From: Pleurotus djamor
Taxonomy: Eukaryota > Basidiomycota > Agaricomycetes > Agaricales > Pleurotaceae
NCBI GenBank assembly: GCA_029747585.1
Contig: JAPEVF010000033.1
Location: 62,095-126,094, forward strand
Direction: 5' to 3'
Length of the DNA: 64,000 nt
In this document: piece after piece, positions 12,079-23,520 of the stretch
Numbering within the stretch: the first letter of the stretch is position 1
Layout of the letters: each line of letters begins with the position of its first letter
Made by a program: the position numbers and the translations under genes
The notes under the pieces: generated by a model
Databases searched by the model: none
Told to the model about the DNA's origin: nothing
Seen by the model: the letters and a program-made list of their open reading frames with translations, nothing else

Positions 12079-15000
12079 ATGAAGCGTGCCAGAGGTCGCC
12101 ATCTATTCCGTTCTCTACGACGGTTCGCTACTGAGGCCTCGTCATCCGGAATCGTCCAGAGGGACTATGCCGCCATCACACCACCATATCCGTCGCTCAT
12201 AAGCAAGCTCGAACTAGTTCGCGAAATCCTTGGGAATCGACCACTAACGTTGGCAGAGAAGATCTTGTACAGTCATTTACATGACCCACACAAGAACCTA
12301 CAAAACGGACGCCTGGTTAGAGGCGAAACATATCTCCAATTAAGCCCGGAACGGGTCGCCATGCAAGATGCTTCAGCACAGTACGTCTTNCGACATGTCG
12401 TGTAAGCGAATGAACGCTAACATCATGTGCAACACTCGCTCAGAATGGCACTGTAAGAATCAATGGTTATTTTGTNGAAGTNGACTAACNCCAGGACTCT
12501 CAGATTGCAGTTCATGAGTGCTGGGCTTGCTGAGTGCTCAGTTCCAGTGAGCATCCACTGCGACCATCTGATTCAGGCTTCGACGGGTGCTGTCCCTGAC
12601 TTGGAGGTATTCACATATTGGAATGGCAGGACTGTCCATAACGCTAATACCATGTGGCCAGAGGTCAGTTGTATCGAACCAAGAAGTATTCGATTTCCTA
12701 GAGAGCGCGGCTCGAAAGTATGGCATCGAATTTTGGCGTCCTGGCTCTGGAATTATTCACCAAATCGTGTTGGAGAACTATGCCGCGCCAGGAATGTTAA
12801 TGTCAGTCTGGGCTTGTCTGCTGGCTTTTGATTACCTCCCATTTACCGTCGCGCTCTAGGCTTGGAACAGGTACGAATCCCTGATATGCACGTATTTCAG
12901 CNCCTCGATATTGCCTCTTAGATTCTCACACCCCAAATGCTGGTGGCTTGGGGATGCTCGCCATTGGCGTCGGAGGTGCTGATGCAGTTGATGCGATGAC
13001 TGGGACGCCATGGGAGCTCAAGGCACCTCAGATTGTTGGTATGGTCCCGAATTTCGACTTGGTATCATGCTATCTTAACCACACATTAGGCGTGCATCTT
13101 ACTGGGAAACTCAACGGTTGGGCAACTCCGAAGGATTTAATTCTACATCTTGCTGGAAAGCTCACCGTCCGCGTAGGTGCCCAAACCCTCGACACGGAGC
13201 TGTGCATGATGATTTCCCTAGGGAGGAACAGGTCGCATACTTGAATATTTTGGCCCTGGTGTTTATTCTCAGTCTTGTACCGGTATGTTCATCGACCCAA
13301 ACACTCATCTCCACAGTCACGCTGATATACTCAACAAGGTCTGGCAACTATCGCAAACATGGGAGCCGAAGTCGGAGCCACAACCTCTACGTTCCCATAC
13401 ACACCGAATATGCGCACTTATCTTGACAAAACTGGTCGTCTTCCTGTTGCCCAGGCAGCTGACAAGGCTGCTGCTCAAGGGTTCCTTAGCGCTGACGAAG
13501 GTGCCGAATACGACGAAATAATCGAAATTGTAAGACTTCTGCTCTCATCCGTTTGTCCGTTCCTGAGTGGAACATACGATCTTTNTGACGGCAGAATTTG
13601 TCCGAGCTCGAGCCTACCATAAATGGACCTTTTACCCCGGACTTAGCCACTCCCATTTCGCATTTCGGTAGATTTGTTGAAGAGCAAGGCTGGAAGGATG
13701 AAATTTCCGCGGCACTCATCGGTTCTTGCACGAATAGTTCATACGCTGACATGGTGCGCTCCCCTCCACACCTATACGACCTTTCCTAATCAATAGGATC
13801 TAGACCAGTGTTGCTGATCTTGCCCGTCAAGCAAAAGAAGCAGGACTCAAAACGAAAGTGAGTGCTCCTGGCTCGAGTTCCACGCGTCTCCTAAATGCAG
13901 TAGGTTCCGTTCCTATGTACTCCTGGCTCCGAGCAAATACGAGCGACAATGGAACGTGATCAAGTTACGTCGGAGTTGGAGGACGTCGGAGCCGTCGTCC
14001 TAGCCAATGCGTGCGGCCCTTGTATTGGTCAAGTAAGTGAAGTGGTTTGCCTTTCTGGTGCGGAAGTCTGATAGCCCGTAGTGGAAACGCGAAGATATGG
14101 CCGGCGAAGAGAATGGTATGTTGAAGTCACTGCCTTTTATATTCTGCTTATATTGAAGAATATCTCATTCAAGCCATCTTAACTTCGTTCAATCGTAACT
14201 TCAAATCTCGCAACGATGGTAATCGCCTAACAATGAACTTCTTGGCTTCTCCTACCATTGTGACCGCGATGGCATTTTCTGGAAACCTCTCTTTCAACCC
14301 TATAACTGACTCAATCCCACTTCCTTCTGGTGGGAATTTCAAGTTCTCACCTCCGGTTGGCCAGGACCTCCCCTCAGCAGGCTTTACACCTGGAGACATT
14401 TCATACTACCCCACCCCTTCTCCAGAGCCTCAACCAAACACTCAAATCGCAATTCGAAGTGACTCACAACGGCTTGAAGTTCTCCAGCCGTTTCCTAGTC
14501 ACTTTGGGCCTGATTCAGGCAACCCACGAGGGCTGGAGCTTCCCGAATTGACCGTCCTTTTGAGAGTCAGAGGCAAATGTACTACGGACCATATCTCAGC
14601 TGCTGTAAGCATGGTTCTTTGGGATAGCACAATATTTTACTCAATGCAACTTCAAGGGTGCATGGTTGAAGTACAAAGGTCACTTGACGAATATTTCCGA
14701 GAATCTTCGTGAGTTCGACTAGNTGAAGTCTAAATCTGTGGCTCGATCTGACTTTCCCGTAGTCATCACGGTTAGTTATGGTCTTCCAATGGACGCCNTA
14801 GNCACGCCAACTTATACTTTGCCCAAAGGCCATTAATGACGAAGGTGGCGAAATGAATTTGGCCTATGATCACGACGCCGATCCATCTCAGTCGCCTACC
14901 GACACCATTCCAGGAGTAGCCAAGCGATTCAAAGCCAGAGCGCGACCATGGGCACTAATCGTCGATGATAACTATGGTGAAGGTAGCGCTAGAGAGCATG

Positions 15001-15439
15001 CTGCACTCCAACCCCGATTCTACGGTTCGTCTCCTTAGCTGTAACTGATGCTACAATCATCTGATGTGAGTTGTTCAGGGTGTTCATTGATCATTGCACG
15101 GTCTTTTGCACGCATCCACGAGACCAATCTTAAGGTAGAGTTCTAAATCTGGGTCTGATGCACGTCGAATAATTCCTTCCATAGAAACAAGGTGTGCTGC
15201 CTCTTTGGTTTGTGGATAGAGAGGACTACTCCCGTATTGGAGCTGGAGATAAACTGCAGACTATCGGGCTTGCCGAATTACTAAGCGGTGCTGCTGAAGC
15301 ACAAATCAAAATCCAAGTCACTAAGAAGACTGGCGAGAGCTTCGAGGTGGCGACAAGGCATACAATGAGCAGTGATCAGTTGAATTGGTTACGCCATGGG
15401 TCTGCCCTCAACTATATACGGTCGCAGATGACTTCATGA
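12079..15439 (+). CDS. ACO2: Mitochondrial aconitase, Aco2-like (possible homocitrate dehydratase)
   Basis: Fe-S hydro-lyase of the citrate cycle or, in the Aco2 branch, dehydration of homocitrate in lysine synthesis. The start at 12079 opens an Arg-rich mitochondrial presequence, [20 protein letters not shown]. Aconitase blocks follow in order: [19 protein letters not shown] and [58 protein letters not shown]. The cluster cysteines are in [12 protein letters not shown] (about 13,718-13,753) and ACGPCIGQ (about 14,009-14,032), with [11 protein letters not shown] next to an intron. The swivel domain has GKCTTDHIS and [13 protein letters not shown]. Wording such as [14 protein letters not shown] and YLDKTGR differs from the canonical Aco1 set, which is why the Aco2 group is favoured; this is a judgement from memory of the family. 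It lies tail to tail with MSH1, 79 bp between stops. Confidence 0.88.
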
Positions 15440-15518
15440 TACGTAGTATTACCATTATTTATCCTAGAGAATATTAATCTACTACTTCAAGACTTCCTGG
15501 GACTACTCCNGGAAATGA

Positions 15519-18500
15519 TCAAACCCAAGACTGGAAACCTATGCCTGCCATTCGTTCTGTTTCACGGCACTTCAACTGGTCGAGAACGCGTTGCGCCACA
15601 TTCAAAGCCACAGGAGGTAGCCTCGCAAGCTGGGCGACTTTCAAACCATGACTATTGCGCGATATACCCGGGCGAATTCGATATGAATACGCAAATCNAT
15701 CGTCCTACAAACATTGAGACGNCTACGATGGTCAGAACCACAGGAGACACATACCTCGACATCATTGACGTCGGTGTGATAGAACATTGTGTTCTNAAAG
15801 ACACCTTGTCCTTTATAATTGCCTGATGACTCTGAGAAGCCAAGCATATCGGCTAACTCGTGGAAATGAGTGGCAAACAACGCTCGACATTGGTTGACTG
15901 TCACTAGATGATGCACAGCTGCAAACGCGATGGCAAGGCCATCATGCACGGTTGTGCCTCTTCCAACTTCGTCCATGATGACCTGAGAACAAGTTGATGA
16001 GTAAAATATATGAGGACGGTGGTACAGGGACTCACAAGACTACGTGGAGTCGCTCTACGAAGGATCTCAGCNGTTTCAGTCATTTCAACCATGAACGTAC
16101 TCCGTCCGTGGAATAGATCATCTTTCGCCCCAATTCGCGAGAATAATTGGTCGACGACACCAATCTCAGCCATTTCTGCTGGCACAAATGACCCTATCTG
16201 AGCGAGTATNGAGATCAAAACAGTCTGACGCAGCAGCGTAGACTTTCCAGCCATGTTAGGGCCCGTGATGATATGCAGCCGAGANGACGGGGTCATCTCT
16301 GTTGTATTCGGAGTAAAAACCTTTCCGGAGGTCATTAACCCGAGTTCAACGGTGGGATGTCTACCGTTCACAACTTTATAAGAGCAACTAGAAGACAAGT
16401 GAGACAATGGACAGTATAGAGATCAGGGAATCAGGATCCTCACTCATCCTTGATGACTGGACGCACAAATCCCATCTCGTCGGCTAGAATGGCAAAGCCC
16501 AGGGTGACATCAAGTTCATCCATGATGCGCGCGTTCCGCCGTAGGTCAGCGACGTGACTTGAAACCTACGTAATGTAAGCGATATATTCCTTTCAAAGTT
16601 ATGATAATTACCTCGGTCTTGATCAAGCTGCACACCTCCCTCTCAGCTGCTTCGATCGCTTGTGTCGTCTCAATGATGCGACCGCCCAATTGTGACCAAA
16701 CCTAATGAGGCGTATGCGTGAAAATCTGGGGATTACGATGAAAGGAGAGAATTCGGACCTGGTTGAAATAGCATTTNGTCGAGCCGCTTTCAGCGATGCT
16801 AGTGAACGCATCTGATTCATCTAATTCAATTTGCTCGCGCTTCTTNGCAAGGTGAACATGCATGCCATATNCTGAGGAATTTCTGAGGGTCAAGGATGGG
16901 GCACCTGAGGGACTCTAAGCACACNGAATATGACGAAACNTTCCAACGAACGGTACCGGCGTCGGAAATCAAGTTCTATCTCTTCACGACGGTGAAGACA
17001 CTGTCTGAGCTCAGTATGAAGAGACGAAAGCTGTTCNGAAAACCTGAAGAAATTCATGAGTNGCCGAATCGCTCTCAAGAATAAATGCCTTACTCTGGAT
17101 TCACGGTCCATCGATCAAAACCAAACGACCATCCANTTTTTGTCTGANGAACGTCGTCGACCGCTTCATCTTCGACTTCAATTGTATCGTCGTTTCGTCG
17201 ACANTGTGCGTCACTGCTATAGGCACGATCTATACGACTGGATAGATCGCGCATGTCAATAAGACGAGATACGAGAGTATCAATGCTAGCCCAATCACTA
17301 GGAACGAAGGAAGCGTCCTTCGCTTCAAGAGCACGCTCNTCCTGAACGAATNGTGCGAGATGGCTCCATGCTTTTATGGTGGTGCTGATCGCNAGTAAAT
17401 CNTTNGAGTCACCGCGGCCNAGGAGGAACTTCTGNACAATGCGACCNGCATCGTCGATGTTTTTCAGGAGAGNGCGAAGANCTTCACGTGTATGTGGNCG
17501 AGCATGGAAGAAAGCAACCAAGCTCTGACGGAGGTTNATTTCCTGAATNCAGGTACTCGGAGAACCTAGATAGTAGGTTAAACCAAAGGCAGAGAGAGGC
17601 TGTAAGGACGCTTACATAGCCATCTTGTGAGAAGGCGGGTGCCACTCTTCGTGACTGTGCGTCTGACCGCGCTTAACAGACTACCTTGAACACGACCTTC
17701 CTGAATGCTTTCCCTGATCTCGAGAGCTTTGATGGTGTGAGCGTCTATTCGCATNCGCTCCCGCACGTCCTCTCTTCTAGGCGAGTTGAGAGCGGGCATA
17801 CTCTCGAGAAGGTTGCTGNGCAAGAACGAGGTAATCAAGTTGAATGCGTGAGATTCGAAAGGGGAAAACGTGAGATTGGAGGGGTCTTCTCTCGTGATGG
17901 AGGNCAAGTCGTCGTCTTGAGATGGTTCCATGGTATTAAATGAGGTCGCCTCGTGGATATCTGGGTAAATATTGGTATAGGACACGAAGTATTCCGTGGT
18001 TTCGAGAATGTGTTGGATGGGGTGTAGGGGCAATTCACTGAGTCGGCTGTCTAAGACGATTTCTCGAGGGTCGACACGCTCAATGTCGTCGCGTAGTTGA
18101 TCAATAGAGGAGAGTTTGGAGATGAACTCCCCTGTAGAGACATCAATCCAAGCAAGGCCTACGGGTGGTGACGACGCGTCAGAATCTCCTTTGATCACTT
18201 TCAGCGTAGGATCACAGTATATCCCAAGTAAATAGTTGTCTTCGTATGGATTGAGGAAGCTTTCGTTAATCAGAGTACCTGGCGTGATGACGCGTGTCAC
18301 GCGTCGATCGAAGAGCTTCCTACCACCTTTGGTAGGAAATTCTTCGCACATAGCAACGAATCTCTTGTTCCCTTGGACGAGGGTTTTGAGGTGCTTGTCA
18401 AGGTGCATGAGGGGGAAACCACACATATGGATACGGTGACCATCCCATTTCCTGGTAGTCAGTTTAATGCCGAGAAGATGGGCCACTTCGACCGCTTGAT

Positions 18501-19171
18501 CGAAGTATGACTAGACAATTCGGTGAACGAAGGACCAGATTGGAGATAGACATGGATTACCTCGTAAAATTGACCGACTCGTGTCAGCAAAATGCAATGA
18601 GGATACCGCTCCAAGTTTTCTAGAATCTCTCTGGCTAATTGGTTGCGTGGTTGCGGAGGTTCACCTGAGTGGACTTGGGATTAGTTGGAGAGGCAAAGTT
18701 GGGTGAAGGGTCCTACATACTTGGTGTGCTCGTCGAAGCGTGTGCATCTTTAAGGTCTACGGCCGATAATATCGACTTCTCGGGAGCTTTGACGCGTCTC
18801 TTCCTGGCTATTTTCTTCGGAATAGGCTTGGAGTCGACAGCTACAGCGGAAGACTCCGAATCATCTGTTCATACCAACGGTGCATAAGGCGATCAAACCT
18901 CCCTGAGGGAATTAGAACGCGTACTTCGACGTGATTTTACAGTGATTTTAGGGCCCATGCCCCCATCGAACTCAGCCAGAGGCGTCGCTACTGAGCCATC
19001 TGGTAAAATATACGCAGTTGGCAATTCAGTAACTTTTCTACGCGTTGAACGCTTGGTCGTCGCGGGCGCTGCGATTGGGGCGAAAGTGCGAAATGAGCAG
19101 CGGCTGGATAGACATGGAACAAGGTTGGCTATATGGCGCGATGCATGCTGGAGTTGATTCGGTGTTATCAT
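15519..19171 (-). CDS. MSH1: Mitochondrial DNA mismatch repair protein MSH1 (MutS family)
   Basis: MutS ATPase expected to maintain mitochondrial DNA. The start at 19171 gives an N-terminus rich in Arg/Ser/Ala with few acidic residues, like a mitochondrial targeting peptide. After the first introns the MutS-I core reads [15 protein letters not shown], then [27 protein letters not shown] and [20 protein letters not shown]. The connector, lever and clamp regions occupy about 16,500-18,050 and contain many N bases. The ATPase end has HPTVELGL, Walker [15 protein letters not shown] (about 16,233-16,275), FMVEMTE, Walker [12 protein letters not shown] across an intron (about 15,950-15,990), and [13 protein letters not shown]. 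The tail [16 protein letters not shown] runs to the stop at 15519. The plain MutS architecture with a presequence points to MSH1 and not MSH2-MSH6. It is head to head with septin copy A, 167 bp between starts. Confidence 0.9.
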
Positions 19172-19338
19172 GCAGAACTTGGGGGGACTGAGACCGCACC
19201 CAATCCGAAGTCGCGTTCCGTCGCGAACTCAGCGGAGTCTGAATCGAGTTGATTGGGTCCAGGGAATTCCCAAGTCGGCCACGAACTCTAGAGCTTCTCC
19301 CCCTCCTTCAGCGTCCCACTTGCTTCAACGAAAAAACC

Positions 19339-20979
19339 ATGATTCCACGCAGACGAGGCAACAAAGTCAAGAAGGGTCTCCAATTCACTATGATGGTCGT
19401 TGGTGCGTGTTTGTTGACTTCTTTCACTGTCATTTTGGTAACCAACCGCCATGTAGGTGCCTCTGGCACTGGGCGTACCACGTTTGTGAATACTCTGTGC
19501 GAGCATGAGGTCCTTCCTCACAAAATCTGCGATAATCCCGAAGGAGCTCACACCGAGGAAGGAATTAGGATCAAGCCTGTAAATATTGGTTCGTGATTAC
19601 GCTCGTCTAGGTGGTGCCTGCAGTTCACCGACAAACGCGATGATTTGAAAAATAGAACTGGAAGAGGACGGTGTGCGCATCGCACTGACCATTGTCGATA
19701 CTCCTGGCTTTGGCGATAATATTGACAACGAATTCGCGTACGTGCTTGCGCGCGCCAATATCTTCAACCACACTCACATCGAGTTTTCCTCAGCTTCCAA
19801 GAAATCCTTACTTATCTCGAACGCCAATACGACGACATTCTTGCTGAAGAGTCTCGCATCAAGCGTAACCCCCGCTTCCGCGACAACAAGGTGCACGCCC
19901 TTCTCTACTTCATTCCTCCCACAGGTCATGCGTGAGTTTCTGCTCCATACGCCTCCTGGGGTTTCAACATTAACCTTCGTGTCCATAGCCTCAGAGAAAT
20001 GGACATTGAGTTAATGCGCCGTCTGTCCCCGCGAGTCAACGTCATACCCGTTATTGGCAAGGCAGACGCGTTGACACCCAGTGAACTTAAAGGCTTCAAG
20101 AAGAGGGTTCGTTTCCGTTTTTCCAGTGCGGTAGTCTATCTGACGCCGTACCTAGATAATGGAGGACATTGAACACTACGATATTCCCATTTATAATTTC
20201 CCCTACGATGTCGAGGAGGACGATGAAGAGACCATTCAGGACAACGGAGAGCTACGCGTATGTGTTCAGAACTGTTTGCTTCGTTCGTGCTCATGGATCA
20301 ATGCCTCAAGGCCATGCTACCTTTCGCCATAATTGGTTCTGAAGAAGAAGTTGAGATTGATGGACAACTTGTCCGGGCGCGCATATACCCATGGGGTATC
20401 GCTGAAGTCGATAACCCTAAGCACTCGGATTTCAGCAGACTCAGGAGCGCTTTATTGAAGTAAGCCAGAGCTTGCTCCAACGATACACTCTTGCTCACTC
20501 AAATGCCAGCACCCACCTCGGCGACCTGAAAGCCTTGACTCACGATGTTCTCTATGAAGCTTATCGCACTGAGAAGCTCTCTAGAAATGTCAACCCAGAC
20601 TCCCAGTAAGTGTTCCATCAAGTGTCTCCTCATCCCGAATACTAAACCATCGTCAGCGAGTCTTCTATTCATCCAGAAGAGTTGGCTACTCAAGGTGTGC
20701 GCCTCAAAGAAGAACAACTACGTCGCGAAGAGGNAAAAAGTGCCCCATTCGATCTGTTTCTTCTTTTACTTTCACTGATTTTTGAATCCAGCTCCGAGAA
20801 ATCGAGCTCAAGGTCCAACGCGAAATCAACGAGAAGAGACAGGAACTATTGGCAAAGGAGGAGTCTCTTCGGTTAGTAGCTTTTGTGTGGCTGTTATTCT
20901 CTACTCATGCTCTACCTTTTCGCCCAGCAACCTGGAGAGTCGTCTGGCTGCCCAAGGCTCTCAGCCCGATTTCCGTTGA
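19339..20979 (+). CDS. CDC11: Septin, Cdc11 class, tandem copy A
   Basis: Filament-forming GTPase-fold protein of the septum and cell cortex. It starts MIPRRRGNKVKKGLQFTMMV. The P-loop region reads GASGTGRTT with Arg in place of the usual Lys, a known feature of the Cdc11/AspA class. Further motifs are VDTPGFGDN (switch II), IPVIGKAD (G4), and the septin unique element beginning DNPKHSDFSRLRSALL. The C-terminal coiled coil (RLKEEQLRREE, then LREIELKVQREINEKRQELL) ends AAQGSQPDFR at the stop 20977-20979. There are about eight introns, all with GT-AG ends and at the same sites as in copy B. All exons read through, so the copy looks functional. It differs from copy B in scattered residues (for example GAHTEEG against TAHVEEG, and ILTYLERQ against IVRYLERQ). 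It shares a 167-bp head-to-head promoter with MSH1. Confidence 0.93.
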
Positions 20980-21296
20980 ACCCACCCATCTTGAAAATGT
21001 GGCTTCCGTATACCCAGCTTGTCTCGTTGATAGAACCTTAGCCATTCCTTCATCCTCTTTACCCTTACGCTCCCTTTTGTGTTTGTTTCCATTAGTAACG
21101 TTCGCTTTTCAATGGACAGATTGTTGGATTTTTTTTTTCGATGTTCCAAAACTTAAACTTTGGTTAGTCGTCTAGACCCTGAGCTGAGTTTCATTTTCAT
21201 TCTCAGCCGAACACGAACCTGGGTTGACCTTCGTCAAAGTTTGTCCCGTCCACCTACCCATCTTACCCAGTCTCTACCCGTCTTTTTGAAGCAGCC
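20980..21296. other. Intergenic between tandem septins
   Basis: 317 bp between the copy A stop and the copy B start. It carries a T-run near 21,128-21,138 and otherwise no gene. It does not visibly repeat the copy A promoter, so copy B probably has its own. Confidence 0.45.
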
Positions 21297-22950
21297 ATGA
21301 TCCCACGTCGACGAGGAAATAAGGTCAAGAAGGGTGTTCAGTTCACCGTGATGGTCGTCGGTGCGTGTTTCCCTGTTTTGTCTGTGTTTTTTACCCACTG
21401 TCGTGCCGTGTAGGTGCATCCGGTACTGGACGTACGACTTTCGTGAACACTCTTTGTGAACATGAAGTTCTACCGCACAAAATTTGCGATAACCCGGAAA
21501 CGGCTCATGTTGAGGAAGGCATCAGGATCAAGCCTAGAAACATCGGTTTGTGGTGTTACCATTTGGCATAAGAGCATTGGCCTCAACGACACTTTTTGCA
21601 GAGCTCGAAGAGGATGGTGTTCGAATTGCGTTGACTATCGTCGACACCCCCGGCTTTGGTGATAATGTCGATAATGAATTCGCGTACGCATCACTTTCCT
21701 AGCTGGCACTGTCATGCATACCTAACGCTTCTCCCAGTTTCCAAGAAATCGTCCGATACTTGGAACGTCAATACGATGACATTCTCGCTGAGGAGTCTCG
21801 TATCAAGCGTAACCCTCGTCTCGGAGACAACAGGGTGCACGCTCTTCTTTACTTTATCCCCCCTACTGGACACTCGTGAGTTTAATTCTCCCTTCCTTCG
21901 GCGGTCAATGTTTTCAACGGGCCCCCGTTAGCTTGAGGGAAATGGATATTGAGCTCATGCGCCGACTCTCCCCCCGCGTCAATGTCATCCCCGTCATTGG
22001 AAAGGCGGACACGTTGACCCCCAGTGAACTGAAGGGATTCAAAAAAAGAGTAAGCTTTCCGTTTAGCTTCACCTTCCATTTACCTCATGGACTCCGCACC
22101 AGATAATGGAAGACATTGAGCATTACGATATACCCATTTACAACTTCCCTTACGATGTTGAGGAAGACGATGAGGACACCATCCAGGAGAATAGCGAGCT
22201 GCGCGTAAGCATGTCGTTTGTGGTGAGTTCTTCCGTGGTTGCTTATTTTATGGTTTAGGCTATGTTGCCCTTCGCCGTGATCGGATCCGAGGAAGAGGTT
22301 GAAATCGACGGTCAACTCGTCCGTGCTCGTATCTACCCTTGGGGTATCGCCGAAGTCGACAACCCCAAGCACTCTGACTTCAGCAGACTCAGGAGCGCCT
22401 TGTTGAAGTAAGTGCTGAGCAGTCAACATGCGTGTGTCATTCGTCGCTAATAGTCCTACAGCACTCACCTCGGCGACTTGAAATCTCTCATTCACGATGT
22501 CCTTTACGAAGCCTATCGTACTGAGAAGCTGTCAAGGACTGTCAATGCCGATTCTCAGTGAGTTGTATTCCTGCCTTCGGCAATACATAGCTCTCATCAC
22601 GGCATCATAGGGATTCTTCCATTCGTCCTGAAGAACTTGCGACCCAGAGCGTTCGTCTCAAGGAAGAGCAACTCCGTCGTGAGGAAGAGAAGGTGCTGTT
22701 TTCGTATGGCCGGGTTCATCCCATGCGCTGACTTTCTTGTGTGATGATTAGCTTCGTGAGATTGAGCTCAAAGTCCAACGTGAGATCAATGAGAAGCGAC
22801 AGGAACTTTTGGCGAAGGAAGAATCCCTCAGGTTCGTCTATTTCAAATTCGCCTGGGGTTTTCATCTATCTGACGACATGTGTCTTCCCCAGGAATCTGG
22901 AAAGTCGCTTGGCTGCGCAGGGATCCCAATCCGAATTCCGTGGTGATTAG
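21297..22950 (+). CDS. CDC11: Septin, Cdc11 class, tandem copy B
   Basis: Paralogue of the septin just upstream in the same orientation. It starts MIPRRRGNKVKKGVQFTVMV at the ATG 21297. It has GASGTGRTT, VDTPGFGDN, IPVIGKAD, then RARIYPWGIAEVDNPKHSDF, and a C-terminal coiled coil. It ends AAQGSQSEFRGD, two residues longer than copy A. Intron sites coincide with copy A (for example within GA|SG of the P-loop, after NEFA, within GHS|LREM, and before AMLPFA), while intron sequences and lengths have diverged. The conserved protein and diverged introns argue for an old duplication kept under selection. Copy B matches the usual class pattern slightly better in the switch region (GDNVDNEF), so it may be the ancestral-function copy; this is a guess. 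Confidence 0.93.
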
Positions 22951-23520
22951 GTTCGCACGTCACCACCAACACATTGGAGACTGGACTATTGAGTATATAC
23001 CCTTTGCTTTCTCTCTCTGAGAATCGCCGTTCGTTTTTTGATCTTGCTCCCTATCTTTTTTGCTACTGGATAATGCCTATCACTACCTACGGCCTGCCAT
23101 CTTTTGTTCTGGAATTGATTAGTTGCTTGATTTTGTATGTGTGAGAGCGTGGGAATGAGTGACCTGATTGCGTAATTTCGTCCATATTGGTGTTGATGTT
23201 GCGGTCGTCACCATCGTCCATGTTGTCCTCCTCCCTCCATCTGCTCTCCTGCTGATGCTCGGCAAGCCGTCCTCGTCGTCATAAACATCGCTCGTTCCGC
23301 TCTGCTCGTCGCTGCTCTCATTCTCGACCCTTTTCTCCAGCCCCCCTTCAAGTCTGAAACCCAATAAATAAACTGCTACATCTGTATTTGACTTCACGCC
23401 CGCCAAAGCCCCTTCGATTAGCGAGGGCAACCCTTTTTACCGCGCAGCGAGTATGTCAATCCCAAACTTTTCGTGTAACCCAGCTGAGGAGAGGTGTTTT
23501 ATTGTTCTTTGCCCAGAGAC
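22951..23520. other. Intergenic between septin B and the MIT protein gene
   Basis: 570 bp with the 3' flank of septin B and the promoter/5' UTR of the next gene. Open frames here (for example minus 23119-23430) lack similarity or composition of real genes. A probable 5' UTR intron at its right end is listed separately. Confidence 0.45.
23451..23516 (+). other. Probable 5' UTR intron of the MIT protein gene
   Basis: GTATGT at 23451 and CAG ending at 23516 delimit a 66-nt candidate intron, ending 4 nt before the ATG at 23521. Its size fits the introns of this genome. No in-frame upstream ATG was seen, so it is taken as untranslated. Confidence 0.4.

Noticed and set aside
19339..20979. Septin copy A as a decayed pseudogene
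   Set aside because: Every exon reads through, all introns keep GT-AG ends, and all septin motifs are present.
23119..23430. 103-codon minus-strand frame downstream of septin B
   Set aside because: No recognisable similarity and overlaps the 3' flank and next promoter.
23494..23520. Upstream GTG start adding nine residues to the MIT protein
   Set aside because: Fungal genes start at ATG and this stretch lies within a probable UTR intron.
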